Shown here: in pieces, positions 21,704 to 35,005 of the stretch | Layout: each line of letters starts with the position of its first letter | Numbering within the stretch: the first letter of the stretch is position 1 | From: Lobosporangium transversale | Lineage: Eukaryota > Mortierellomycota > Mortierellomycetes > Mortierellales > Mortierellaceae | Assembly (NCBI RefSeq): GCF_002105155.1 | Contig: NW_019028995.1 | Span: 186,001-250,000 of the forward strand | DNA: 64,000 bases | Direction: 5' to 3' | Notes under the pieces: generated by a model | What the model saw: only the letters and a program-made list of their open reading frames with translations | Told to the model about the DNA's origin: nothing | Database searches by the model: none | Position numbers and translations under genes: made by a program

Positions 21704-24700
21704 GATTTTTTACAGGTTTGGCGATTAGAAGTTGTTACGGGGCATTAATAAAGCAAATCAAAAAATAAAAAATTCATGCCGGAGGACAAGTGGACAAGGA
21801 TATTTTGTACAATGAATGCCAGCACAAAAATGTATAGTTTTGCTTTTTTTTTTTTTTTTCAATGATGGAGGAGGAACCCTGCTGTGTCCAGGATTGCGCT
21901 CTCAGGCCTGGCCAGGGAAAATAGCTGTGCTTCTGTCATCATGTATGCGGTGTAGCATTGGATAAAGGCAGTGAAATATGTAGGATTTATTTGGCGACTT
22001 TGGTACAAACATGTATGTTTTACATTGATAGGCTTAACCTTGGAAGTACTACCCTTCTTACCGCAGGGCAACACTCTGCTCTTACATATATAAGTATATC
22101 AAAAAAAAAAAAAAAAAAAAAAACGAGCTGATTGAATATGGCAGAATCATTACCAAGCAATGTATACTGTAAGATTTCCACGGCTAGTAAAGCTATCTAA
22201 ACTCACTGTTGAATTCAATGACAACAATAAATAAACACTGATAGCCGCGCTCTTTCTTTGGGCCAAGGTATACAAAGAAAAAAATCGTGGCGACAAACGT
22301 GAAAGGAGATTGGGGTTGTGTGTATAAGATGTCAAGGAATATCTACGTGTATTGTTCTAGGAAATGATGCGTAGAAGCTGTCTTGTTGTCCAATCTAAAT
22401 GAATAGCGCATGTGCTCTATTCCCAAGGTCACAGGAGACGATTGTAGTGCAGTACGCTCAGATGGAACAGCAGCATAGTCCATGTGTATGCTTTTATGAA
22501 ATTTGACATTCCGGCTCCCACTATCAATGGATTAACGCTAAAGGATTCAAGTAAAAACTGAACCGAAATTGACGGATTCTTGCGCCTCATGCACAAAGAG
22601 AGGAGCATACAAGGCATACAAGAAAAAATGTATTTTTTCTTCCCCCGCTCCAGAATATTGTAGCACACAAGCCATGCAAATGTTACGATGTAGTTCAGGC
22701 GCTAGCGTAGGCATGACTTTGTACGACCAAGGAAACAATATCAACGTTATCGGCAATAAATAAAAAGATGATCGGTACCTGAATAAAAGGTTGTTGTTTG
22801 CACTAACTATGCATGACATGGTGAGTGGGGCCAAGGAGTTAAACACGGATGATATAATTCCACCGATGAAAAGAGATATCGGCGACGCAAAAATGCGGGG
22901 AGGTGGCGCTTACGCCATCGAATGCGTGCAGGAGATAAAATTCCAGCAAGACATTGGCCACCAGTGAGATGTTTATTATTTATTATAAAGAGTCTGTATA
23001 GCCAAGGGTTACATCTCAATTCAAATATGTGCGCTTGTATGAATGGGTTTATTGGTAGTGGCCTTCAGCATCCTGCATATAGCTTACAGTATCCCATAAA
23101 CATAGAACCGATAAGGTATGAAGGCTAGTGCGCAAAGTGAAGATTAATAGCGAGCATGAACAACTTGGTGGCAGCTTACAAAAAATATATCCGAGCCCTG
23201 TATCCAAAGGAAATGTCCTTACTGAATAGGACATGAAAGTAAGGGATACCAAAGCGTATGCTTGTTGATCTATCGACGCGATATCTCGGAATAATTGCTT
23301 ATTTGCCAATTGCTCAACTCCGAATACTGCTTACTCTGGTAAACAAATCCCAATCATCTTTCTGAACAATACATGAAATCGAACTCTCGAAATGACCCAT
23401 TTCTTCGAAGCTGCAGGTCGAGGATGGCTCATACAAAGAAAGTAAACAAAATTGGCCGATGGTCATCGCTAGGCAGACAATCAGTCCGATAAACGATTGT
23501 CTTTACACATGGTCCTACATCGCATCATTCACATTCCTTCTCGATTTGAAACCTACCAGGTGTTTTTGCATTCGATTCGATCCTTTTTATTTAGCATAGT
23601 TTGTTTCCCTTACTAAGAGCACTGTAACAGGGCGTGGATAGGTTCTATATTATATCACTATCATTCTTGATGACGTTGCTTCCCAAGTTGCGAGGAAAAA
23701 AAAATAAAGTTGACATACGAAGAATAAGAACGAGCAGAGAATTTGGATCTGTATAAATTATGGCCCTTCTACATCCGCTGATGACAAATAAATAGCCGAA
23801 GTGGTAGTGGAACACATATACCGGTTTTTTTGGGGTCAAAAAGGTTGTTGGGTTGGACATTTGTCTGCAAATTGTCTTGTTCCATGTTATTAGTACCTAA
23901 AAAGGAACCAACAAAACAGCAAACAAAAAGCTCGTCTGGCAAATAACGACATCTATTCGGCTGAGCAAATCAAAAAAGGGCCAACAAAGGCATGCAGGTG
24001 ACAACACATGCACATTTCAAATAAACAAACAAACGCGCTCTGACACCTTTTCTCCCTGTTTCTTCACACAATTTATATGCAAACGGCATTCTCTGTGGGG
24101 TCAGATGACATCAATAGTTTCTTACCATACTCTGGAATGGCAATAACAAATAAGGGAGCAACCATATTGATAAATTCACACAAACACACGCATACATCAT
24201 GAGACATATATTCATCTCAAAAGGGTACATTTCTTCTTTCCTTCCAATTGAAGGTCCAACAGACGAGTCCATGTTGTTTTAAAAGATCATATTCTAGTCA
24301 TCATTCTTCCGTGAGGAGTTGAAAGGAAAAAGCGCCTTGATCTTTGATGGCAAAATTGATCTCAAAGACAAATGCTTACAAACAGAGGGCAAAATGTACG
24401 GCCCATTATCCATGTCCATTGTCCATTGTCCATGCTTTTCCAAACTAGAGAGAAAACTTGATCCATCTGTACCGTTTTTGGCATACGTGTACATTCGTAC
24501 AACCATGGTGTCCCCCACATTTTTTTGAGGCAATGCTAGCATTGTAAAAAAAGAGCACCAAAGAAAATGCTTGAGTTTGCTTGTAAAGTAGGAAACAGAT
24601 CGCACTAGTTTCAATACATAGGCTGCATTAACGTCTTCCTCCTTACATTGATTCAGTGCTGTATGCGACATCAAACTCACAGTACACATGTAATGATGAA

Positions 24701-24887
24701 TACGCTGCATTAGCCGTTGCACATAGATAGGGATAGCACATGCTCGCGCACATTCTGATTTTATTTTTGTTCTGTTTCTTGCTTCTTGGTTCCTGAACTC
24801 ACTTTTGTTGTTATGACCTCCTTCCATCCCCTAGCCCCTTTGTCTTTATTTTTATTCGAACCGATCGACTCCTTCGTTTACTTTTTT

Positions 24888-24919
<32 letters not shown>

Positions 24920-25301
24920 GCCAATGACTCCATTCATTTCGGAAGACGAGTCAGAAGGGCATTCCCTTGCAGGATCTAGAGTCATCTCGGCAAGAATAAA
25001 CACACATTCCCACATTCACACAAACTGTATATACATATTCAACCCTCTTTGTGTATTTCATTTGATATGATATTTATTCACATCAACATCTTTCAAGATC
25101 AACACAATCTATTGAGAATAATAGATATGATTCAATGGCTCTTGTGGAAAGGATATGCATTATGTATTACATACACATGCAAAAACAGAAACCGGATTGA
25201 ACGACTCCGAATATTTGACTCGGTATGTCAGATGCAATGCTCAGGCCCATTACAATGCCTTCGTTCACTTTTTTCTCCGCCCTTTTGCCTAGCGTTATTT
25301 G
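21704..25301. other. Gene desert with homopolymer tracts
   Basis: No convincing gene in 3.6 kb. Poly-T and poly-A tracts occur at about 21844-21860, 22100-22122 and 24893-24919. A short TCCATTGTCCAT repeat lies at about 24410-24435. The longest open frame (24294-24827, minus, 177 codons) has no recognisable domain. Confidence 0.4.
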
Positions 25302-25309
25302 TATAAAAG
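25302..25309 (+). promoter_or_regulatory. Possible TATA box of esterase 1
   Basis: TATAAAAG lies 160 bp upstream of the start codon of the first carboxylesterase, followed by CT-rich leader sequence. Confidence 0.4.
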
Positions 25310-25468
25310 GACATCAAATTTTCTCGGTGCCCCTGCCAGTCTTCTCATTCACTGCACAAGCGGCCTACTCTCTCATCTCCCCGTTTTTGTCTTTTTGCTC
25401 GATAGCAGCCTCAAGCCTTATCCTACCTCAATAGTCTTTAATCAAGCGAGAAGAAAAGCAACAACATT

Positions 25469-28102
25469 ATGGTTTTGCTCAAACCAGTGTCCACAGCCCT
25501 AGCCGTATGGCTTGCAGTTGCTCACTTTCAAGTTTTGGATGCTGCGCCGACGCCTCCTACAGCAGCATCGCCGCCTGTAAAGCGTGCTCTGCTTTCAACG
25601 GCGCCTTTGGCGAGCGACATTAGCGGAGCCCATCTGCTTATGGAGAACGATGTCGACTCTTCCACAGCCAAACATGCATTCCTATTGCTTTCAAAGCCAA
25701 GAGGATACTATGATGGCATGAAAGCCTGCTTGTCCATGGGCGACGGTATGTCTATTTGCATGGTTAATGAGTGATGGCTAGTAGTGATTGTGGTGAGGGC
25801 TCACTTTCTGTCAAAAGGCGCACAGCAAATGTAGAGTAAAAGGATCATTGTTGTGCAAATTGTGCGTTAATCAAAAGATTCACACGTGTATTTTTTTGTC
25901 ATACGTAATACATGGTCCATGCCTTGATGGCTCGATTTTTTACCTAATAATCACTTTCTATTCCTATAGGTGGATACATCTTCATCCCCGGGACAGCTGG
26001 TGCCAACAGCCTAGTATCATTACTGAAGAAGAATGCGCCTGCGCAGGTGGAGGTATCTGCTTACTCACAATTCTGGGTCTACAACGGTATTGTATTGGTT
26101 ATGACATAATCAATAACTCATGTTTGTCCCGCTTGAGATGTTTTCCCGCGATAGTTGTTAATGATGTTTATCTTTTATTTTATTTTATTTATTATTTATT
26201 CAAATCTTTTTTGCTTTGATTATTGGGGTTAACAGGCATACCCGGTGTGCTGGACAACTGCTTGGCAATCAATAAGCAAACTGGAAAAACTGACTGGATT
26301 CCATGTGATACACAACTACCCACAGTCTGCTTCAACAGCGTGATGCGTCGTGTACTCTTATTTGATGATGCTTCTCGTCAAATCAAGGTCAATACGCCTG
26401 TAGGCCCCATCCAAGGTTGGCGTGATCAGAATGCATTCCGGTTCTTGGGAATCCCTTATGCTGAGCCACCTGTCGGAGATCTACGATTTGCCGCTCCTGT
26501 CGCCAAAGCTCCCTTCAAGCAAACTTGGGATGCAATCCGCTACAAGGGCGTTTGTCCTCAAACCACTCAATCTGCAGGATTTATTCCTATGCTTCTCAGC
26601 TACCTTGAAAACGGAGCGGGAGAAAGTGAGGATTGTCTTAATTTGAATGTTTATACTCCTAGTTTAAAGGGCCCTAATGAACCTTTGTTGCCAGTGATGT
26701 TCTACCTCCACGGAGGAGGATTTACTACGTAAGTATTAATCCTTCATTTCCACTGTGGCTATTAGTGTTAGGTAGCCTCATTAATAGTGAACCCTCTTCT
26801 ACATGATACAATAGTTATTCTGGCTCGGTGATCATTTTTGAGCCCGGTAACATGGTCTCTCGTGGAGGAGTCGTTGTTGTTACTATTAACTATCGTCTCG
26901 GTATGCTCGGTTGGATGGAAAATGAAGCCGCATGGTCGAGGTCGTCCATCCCTGGTAACCAAGCTTTCCGCGACCAGATCTTGGCTCTCCAATGGGTGAA
27001 ACAGAATATTGCATCGTTTGGAGGAGATCCCAATCGAGTGACAGTCTTTGGTGAGAGTGCAGGTGCGACTAGTATCCGTGCCTTACTTTCAGCTTCCTCT
27101 ACTTGGGGGCTTTATCAGAGTGTCATCGCCCAGAGTGACCCCATCAACATCCCATTCAAGCTTCCTTCGTCGGCTGCGCAGATCACCAGCTACTTCATGG
27201 AGGCTCTCGGCTGCGGTGTTACGGATCTAGTTTGCGCTCGTTCCAAATCTGTGGATCAAGTCTTGGAGGCGCAGACCATTGCCAATGCAAAGGCACTTGT
27301 AGATGACAAATGGACTACTTGGGCCCTTGTGCAGCGACCTACGATTGATGGTCAACTTATCCCTGCCGAGTTCTCGCAACTGGTCAAGACAGGCAAATAC
27401 AACACCAAGGCTAATGTCATGTGGACCAGTACCAAGGATGAGGCTGGTCTCTTTGTTCCTCAGTACTTCCCTAATCCAGTCCCTGTAGCCAATGCGTCAG
27501 CGGCTTTAGAGCTTTTTTTTGATACCAACCGAGCTGCAACGATCTTAGGCTCAGAGTACTTCCAACTCGACCCCAACGATTCGGACGCAGTTCGTAATCT
27601 TTTCACTCGTGCTGGAACCCAATATTACTTTTTCTGTCCCCTTCGCTACCTCAGCCGTCAGATGACCAAGAACAAAAAGGTATACAATCTCCGATTCAAC
27701 CGTGGTCGTGATACTCCTCTTGTTGGTGAGGGCTATTGTTCATCGAGCACAGGTCGCGTTTGCCATTCCGCTGATATTCAACCTGTGTTTGCGAGCGGTG
27801 CTTCCATCCCAGGATTTTCACAAAAAGGAGACGATGCGCGGTTCGCCCGCCAGGCTGTGGATCGATTCACAGCATTTGCTAAGACCGGAGACCCCAATCC
27901 CAAACCGGATATTCAAGGTGTTGAGGCATCTAATCCAGATGTGACCAGCGTAAATTGGACACCTTATGATGACGCCAATCCAATCCTTGAGCTGAATGTT
28001 AAGAGCTCAATGTCGCAGAACCTGGAGAACGATGTCTGCAGCTGGGCTGACACAACCTTTCTATATGATTTTTGGATTAAGATTCCCGGTAATGCGCCTT
28101 AA
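25469..28102 (+). CDS. Secreted type-B carboxylesterase, paralogue 1
   Basis: Four exons (25469-25745, 25970-26086, 26236-26728, 26815-28102) encode 724 aa. A signal peptide (LAVWLAVAHFQVLDAA) is followed by a roughly 180-residue N-terminal region with Cys pairs (CLSMGDG, DNCLAIN, PTVCFN) that is not part of the usual esterase fold. The alpha/beta-hydrolase domain starts at about NTPVGPIQGWRDQNAFRFLG and carries EDCLNLNVYTPS, the oxyanion motif HGGGF, nucleophile Ser377 in FGESAGATS, Glu505 in TKDEAGLF and His613 in GRVCHSADI. It should hydrolyse carboxylic esters outside the cell or in the secretory path; the substrate is unknown. Exon phases match those of the two paralogues at 36.3-38.8 and 40.6-43.1 kb, so all three arose by duplication of one spliced gene. 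Confidence 0.9.
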
Positions 28103-28769
28103 ATATTTGTCGAATGCTAGACCATAGTATATTCTTACGCAAACATGCCTCCTTTCCATCTCCCTGCCCGTCAGCCTACCTTTATAGTCTTGGAGCAATA
28201 CCCCCTTATCTAGTTGTAAATATTTTTTTAGTTCATAGCCCGGATGCAAACTGTCTATTAAACTGTTGATAATATAAAGCCGCGCATCATGGCTTTATGC
28301 AATCGTCGTAAAAAGTGATAGCTAGGAGATTCATTAAAGCCTTTGGTCAGATATTAGGACGATTTCTTCCCTTCTTCTCTTGCTTTAGTACTTATTCTGC
28401 GGTAAGTGTCACTGCAGTTCCTTCGATGGCGCTGTGACTGCCAATGATACTCTCCATTGCTATTAAGGGAAGCCTATGATACTTGTTGTAAAGCTCATAT
28501 TAATAAATTTCATGACCCTTCCGGGTTTTTGTAATAGCAAAATAGCACATAATGTACCTAAAAGTCATGTCAGCATAATTGATAGATAGTAATGACTTTG
28601 ATTTAGCTGCTTAAAGCTATTGGAGGGATTTTATGTTGTAGGAGGATGGCAGCAATAAAGCTGTTAAGTACAGATGTATTGCTTCTCGAGAAGCTGGTCG
28701 TCTAGCAAAAAAAAAAAAAAAAAACAAAAAAAAAACTGCAAAGGTTTGCCGAATAGAAGTGGTTAATCC
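28103..28769. other. Intergenic between esterase 1 and palindrome arm
   Basis: Contains the esterase 3' region, a poly-A tract at about 28708-28734 and no gene. The left palindrome arm begins at 28770. Confidence 0.45.
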
Positions 28770-28891
28770 ATAAACAATATGGGCATTAGGGTTGCTTCGC
28801 CCAACTTTGTAGCTTGTACTTGGAATGTCTTTATTTATTATGACATGATAGGCACAAATCACTCTACTTTGTTTTTCTCACTCTTTCCTTT

Positions 28892-31482
28892 TTACATATT
28901 GGACTGTGGCATTTGAGTTACATTGGAAACACGGAACCATGCGTTGTTCATAACTCCTCTGTAATTCCAAACTGGGAACTCTGGCTGCATATTACCGCTT
29001 GAATCGTCTATTGAAGTCAATAAAAAGCGTGATGAAGATGAAGAAAGAGTGATGTTAACATTTTCTTTTGCCTTATTGAGCAACTGTCAGAATACAGGGA
29101 GACAACTTGTTTTTTCTTTTCTTGAGCTGGCCTTACACGCACGAACAACGAGCTCCGACGTAGTATGGAGCTTGAGCACTTTCTTCTCCCATAAGGCCCA
29201 AGACCAATACATCCCACTGATCTTGTCAGGAGTCTGCTCGAGCTTATCGACTGCTTCCCATGTCTTACCGCCATCAATAGACAGTTCTACTCGATAGATG
29301 GCACGTCCACCACCCGCAATGGCGTAACCTTTAATAGTGATGGCTTTTGATGAGCAGATGATTTCCTTGTCCATCGGTGTGCAAATGACACACTGGACAT
29401 TCATTTCTCCTAATGAAGGCGCCAGGTCCCAGGCGCTGTCCACGTTTGATGCGTCCACCTAAGGAATCAAGAGAGCAAACAACCGAGCAAACAACCGAGC
29501 AAACAACCGAGCAAACAACCGAGCAAACAACCGAGCAAACAACCGAGCAAACAACCGAGCAAACAACCGAGCAAACAACCGAGCAAACAACCGAGCAAAC
29601 AACCGAGCAAATGGAGAAATAGACAAGCGATTGGGGTCGCAAAATAAGTGATATATGATGACGGATTAAGATACAGTTAGAGACAGAGGGCTTATTAAGG
29701 ATTAACATTAGTCCAGGATTAACATTAGTCCAGGATCGCCTTGAAAGTCATTAAAAAAAGCTTACCCATGGAGGAAGAATCTTATAATCTAGTTTCTACA
29801 AAAAAAAAAAAAAAAAAAAAAAAAAAGAGAGGATAAATCTCTTTTTTTGCTTCTTAACAGTGCATGCCTGATCTATTGAGTTTGTGTGTTGTACCTGAAA
29901 GAAGGAATTTGATTCTTGTGGTTGCACAACAATCTTTTGGAGAAACTTGACTGAGCGAGCGCCAATGTAGCCTGGAACGATGACTCGGAGTGGAAATCCA
30001 TGGTCGCGAGTCAGTGGCTTACCGTTCATCTGCAAAGCAGATTAGCATAAAATAAACCGTAATAAACGTGTTAGCTTACTATGTAAGCGCCTATCAAGTT
30101 GAACATCATAAAATTTGTATGTATGACAATTGTATATATTTTACCTCATATGCGAGAATGACGTCTCCTAATGGATCCCTTGTTAAGGAAAAAAAAAAAA
30201 AAAAAAAAAAAAACAAATTAGGAACACTTCCCCCTTCGCTTTGTTAACTTCGTTTCCAATGCGTATCTTCTCAAATGTTTCCATGTCCCACGGAGGACAT
30301 GGTTGTTTCAATCGACATACATGGCCTTACGTAGGGGGATAGAGCTACCGTAGCAAACATCCTCCTTAACATGGTCGTCTGCTTCAAAGGAGACGTGGTA
30401 GTTTCGGATCATCTCATGATGAAGGTCTTCTGGTACACCAGCGACATTCCGAAGGATATCGCACAGACGAGGACCAGCCCAAACAGCCTATTAATGGGTG
30501 AGAAGGAAAGATTAGTACGATCTCCACATATTTTATAAGTCGTAGTATTTCCTTTATTCTCTCAGGAATGGCTTTTGTACGTAAATTGTGATACATAAAC
30601 AATAGTGGGAAGAATCAAAAAGGGAACAAATAACAATAGACAGACGAAAGATGGAAGGGGTGGTCATGCGCCCTGTGGGGAGCAAATAAAATAAGGTTAT
30701 GTCGTCAGATGGCGAAAAGCAAAAATAAAAAAGTATGACAGTGTGGCAAATGAGGAGCAATTATTAAAATAGCATTGTATTTCTCCACTTCGCTCTTTGT
30801 CATATTGTCCAAAGACAATATCTATTCGATTGGGAAATAAAACAGAGGAAGGACCATCAAGGTTAAAAGCTACCTACATTTGATATTGTGCCAGCCTTCC
30901 AAATGACTCCTTTGACCTCCTTGACTTGTGCAAGGCCCTCTCGACGATTTCCTGCGCACTGAGCATAGAGAAAAGAAAAAGGAGAAATGGCAGGCAAAAT
31001 CAGTGATTTCTCTCGCTTGTTTCTTAAAGATGATATACAAGAGATATACGCGAGAGACTTACCTGCAGAGAAGCTGTAATAGTGGCCTTAGGCCACTTGT
31101 TCATGATATCATCCATGGTCAAAACTTTCCATTCAACAATATCCATTGGCGCTGCTGTTAGTCCATTTCGATTGCTCTGGTTCTGTCTCTGGACTCCAAT
31201 GTAAATTCGATGGTCTTGCAGTCGAATGTCCGGGATAGGACCATGATTCCTCTTGAAGAACACATCCGTCGGAGTGATGTGACCAGAGTTGATAAGGAGA
31301 GGAAGATGAGGCTCAGCATTGAATGGTTTAGGTGCATGAACCAGGTAGTTAGAGAGGATCCGAGGCGGGTCCTGTGAATAATCCAGATCGCATAGCTCCT
31401 TTTTGCAATGCTCTGGAGGCTGGATGTGAATATGCTCTTGTTGGTGTGTTGTGCTGCTGGTGAAATCTGGGCGAAATTCCAT
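28892..31482 (-). CDS. Sulfite oxidase, molybdopterin type, copy 1
   Basis: Eight exons on the minus strand: 31063-31482, 30878-30958, 30321-30487, 30145-30178, 29895-30029, 29766-29795, 29137-29458 and 28892-29007. They give 434 aa, identical to the copy at 33.3-36.0 kb. The molybdenum-cofactor domain includes [12 protein letters not shown], the invariant ligand Cys141 in [26 protein letters not shown], and [10 protein letters not shown] leading to [19 protein letters not shown] and [16 protein letters not shown]. The C-terminal dimerisation domain has [24 protein letters not shown] and [14 protein letters not shown]. The cytochrome-b5 domain of animal enzymes is absent, and there is no clear organelle signal or C-terminal SKL. 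It would oxidise sulfite to sulfate, the last step of sulfur amino-acid catabolism. Confidence 0.9.
29473..29611 (-). repeat. 12-bp minisatellite, about 11.6 units, in an intron
   Basis: The plus-strand unit GAGCAAACAACC is repeated without visible variation inside the intron between the sixth and seventh exons of sulfite oxidase copy 1. The other palindrome arm carries six more units. Confidence 0.9.
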
Positions 31483-31822
31483 GGTGAATTCCAGACCGTG
31501 TAACAGACGTGAAACAAAGGACTATTAAACTGTGAGTAGTGATAGAATTAAAGCAATTGAAGTAGCAGTAATACGAGAGTTAATGTGTATACAAGGTAAA
31601 GTAAACTGGAGAACGAAATGAAGGAATGTCGAGAATGTTGAGATGAATGAGATGTGGAATGGGAATGTAATAGTTTAGAACCACACACTCAGTCTATTTG
31701 CATTTGCATATTTTTATACACATCCGTCCTTTTGCCTTCATCCTTTGCTCTTCAGTCTCAACCCACGCAATGGGCAGAATATTGTATCGCGGACTGCCCT
31801 ATAAAGTTGGCACAACTTGCCA

Positions 31823-32980
31823 ATGATGCTACCATAATATCCTTCATCAGTCCAGCTTGGTCTTGTTCTCTTTTCTCTCCATTGTTACTTCGTTTACTTC
31901 CACATTATTGTTTACCACCTTCCCTCTTCTTCCTTCGCTGGCAATAATCGCAAAAAGACAATATCCTCTAGCGCGCCAACGCATCGGCACAGGCTGCCGA
32001 AAATGAAACCAATCCTTCCTGTGACCTGGGCAAAGGCGCCATAAAACTGGCAATCTGTCTATTTCAAAAAAATTAAAAAGAAACTCTTATGAACGCCAAA
32101 AACTGGACAGCTCCAATATCAGAGACCTTAATTGATTTGGAAGTATACTGGGTGTTAACGAATTGCACTTTGTAATGCTAAATCCTACTGTATCTAGGCG
32201 ATGACAGGCTTTATTATCCAGAAAGAGCATAGCCAAGTCCACCAATGTTAGCTTAAAGACGAAATTGGTTGTATCTCATTAATCAGATAAAGTTCAGCCA
32301 ACGGCTCAATAATCGGGGTTCATTCGAAAGCGGAAACACCACTACGCTTATTATGTTGAAATGGTACATTGAGGAAGAGCAAGATCACCACTCCTTTGTG
32401 TCATGCGTACGTATGGTATGAAAGGATTCAAAAAGTAAGAGTCTTCATAACTATAAGTAAAGCATATAGGGGAGAATCAGCGGGAGACTGGGGGCTTTAC
32501 TCCCCGGGTCCCCATCACATCGTCAGTTTCCATGTCAATGTCAAACACCAATAGGGATACCTTGTGTTTTTTACTGGCGGGTTTAGGTCAGTGAAGAATG
32601 CAATGTGCCTAGTATCCACATAATAATCCCTCCACCAAAAAGCCTTTCGAAGCTTGGTGCCATTAGCGTTAAGTGATTTTGTGTTAGCAACTTGCTTCTA
32701 GTAGATATTGGACGGTCGGGAAGTAGCTACGTGCTCTTGATTATCTTCTGACACGGATTAGGCATTCAAATCCATAAGTGTCGATACCTGACCGGATTCA
32801 ACCAGTTACCAGTCGCCCAAGTCAGGTAAACGAGCTTCTGAGCTGCCACTCTGATACCTCTGCCAATAACCTTCTGGACCATGTCTGACGCAGATCTTAG
32901 TCACGAATATACAATCCTAATACTATCCTTACATCTCTTACTTCTATATTTTACTCGCGACAGTTCATGGACCTCCAAGC
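31823..32980. other. Palindrome spacer between the sulfite-oxidase arms
   Basis: 1,158 bp of unique DNA separate the two arms. It shows no gene, and its open frames are short and without recognisable domains. With the arm ends it forms the 1.84-kb divergent intergenic region between the two sulfite-oxidase start codons. Confidence 0.5.
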
Positions 32981-33320
32981 TGGCAAGTTGTGCCAACTTT
33001 ATAGGGCAGTCCGCGATACAATATTCTGCCCATTGCGTGGGTTGAGACTGAAGAGCAAAGGATGAAGGCAAAAGGACGGATGTGTATAAAAATATGCAAA
33101 TGCAAATAGACTGAGTGTGTGGTTCTAAACTATTACATTCCCATTCCACATCTCATTCATCTCAACATTCTCGACATTCCTTCATTTCGTTCTCCAGTTT
33201 ACTTTACCTTGTATACACATTAACTCTCGTATTACTGCTACTTCAATTGCTTTAATTCTATCACTACTCACAGTTTAATAGTCCTTTGTTTCACGTCTGT
33301 TACACGGTCTGGAATTCACC

Positions 33321-34974
33321 ATGGAATTTCGCCCAGATTTCACCAGCAGCACAACACACCAACAAGAGCATATTCACATCCAGCCTCCAGAGCATTGCAA
33401 AAAGGAGCTATGCGATCTGGATTATTCACAGGACCCGCCTCGGATCCTCTCTAACTACCTGGTTCATGCACCTAAACCATTCAATGCTGAGCCTCATCTT
33501 CCTCTCCTTATCAACTCTGGTCACATCACTCCGACGGATGTGTTCTTCAAGAGGAATCATGGTCCTATCCCGGACATTCGACTGCAAGACCATCGAATTT
33601 ACATTGGAGTCCAGAGACAGAACCAGAGCAATCGAAATGGACTAACAGCAGCGCCAATGGATATTGTTGAATGGAAAGTTTTGACCATGGATGATATCAT
33701 GAACAAGTGGCCTAAGGCCACTATTACAGCTTCTCTGCAGGTAAGTCTCTCGCGTATATCTCTTGTATATCATCTTTAAGAAACAAGCGAGAGAAATCAC
33801 TGATTTTGCCTGCCATTTCTCCTTTTTCTTTTCTCTATGCTCAGTGCGCAGGAAATCGTCGAGAGGGCCTTGCACAAGTCAAGGAGGTCAAAGGAGTCAT
33901 TTGGAAGGCTGGCACAATATCAAATGTAGGTAGCTTTTAACCTTGATGGTCCTTCCTCTGTTTTATTTCCCAATCGAATAGATATTGTCTTTGGACAATA
34001 TGACAAAGAGCGAAGTGGAGAAATACAATGCTATTTTAATAATTGCTCCTCATTTGCCACACTGTCATACTTTTTTATTTTTGCTTTTCGCCATCTGACG
34101 ACATAACCTTATTTTATTTGCTCCCCACAGGGCGCATGACCACCCCTTCCATCTTTCGTCTGTCTATTGTTATTTGTTCCCTTTTTGATTCTTCCCACTA
34201 TTGTTTATGTATCACAATTTACGTACAAAAGCCATTCCTGAGAGAATAAAGGAAATACTACGACTTATAAAATATGTGGAGATCGTACTAATCTTTCCTT
34301 CTCACCCATTAATAGGCTGTTTGGGCTGGTCCTCGTCTGTGCGATATCCTTCGGAATGTCGCTGGTGTACCAGAAGACCTTCATCATGAGATGATCCGAA
34401 ACTACCACGTCTCCTTTGAAGCAGACGACCATGTTAAGGAGGATGTTTGCTACGGTAGCTCTATCCCCCTACGTAAGGCCATGTATGTCGATTGAAACAA
34501 CCATGTCCTCCGTGGGACATGGAAACATTTGAGAAGATACGCATTGGAAACGAAGTTAACAAAGCGAAGGGGGAAGTGTTCCTAATTTGTTTTTTTTTTT
34601 TTTTTTTTTTTTTTTCCTTAACAAGGGATCCATTAGGAGACGTCATTCTCGCATATGAGGTAAAATATATACAATTGTCATACATACAAATTTTATGATG
34701 TTCAACTTGATAGGCGCTTACATAGTAAGCTAACACGTTTATTACGGTTTATTTTATGCTAATCTGCTTTGCAGATGAACGGTAAGCCACTGACTCGCGA
34801 CCATGGATTTCCACTCCGAGTCATCGTTCCAGGCTACATTGGCGCTCGCTCAGTCAAGTTTCTCCAAAAGATTGTTGTGCAACCACAAGAATCAAATTCC
34901 TTCTTTCAGGTACAACACACAAACTCAATAGATCAGGCATGCACTGTTAAGAAGCAAAAAAAGAGATTTATCCT

Positions 34975-35005
<31 letters not shown>

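Larger units (their letters stand above)
28770..31822 (-). repeat. Left arm of the sulfite-oxidase palindrome
   Basis: This 3,053-bp arm is the inverted copy of 32981-36107. Homology starts sharply at 28770 and stops at 31822. Every stretch compared was identical apart from three length differences: 11 versus 17 copies of a 12-bp minisatellite, and one base in each of two homopolymers. These account exactly for the 74-bp size difference. Confidence 0.9.

Noticed and set aside
24294-24827. 177-codon minus-strand frame in the gene desert
   Set aside because: No domain, no plausible partner exons and mixed low-complexity content, so probably chance.
29473-29611. CRISPR-like array
   Set aside because: Direct 12-bp repeats without spacers in a eukaryotic intron; a minisatellite.
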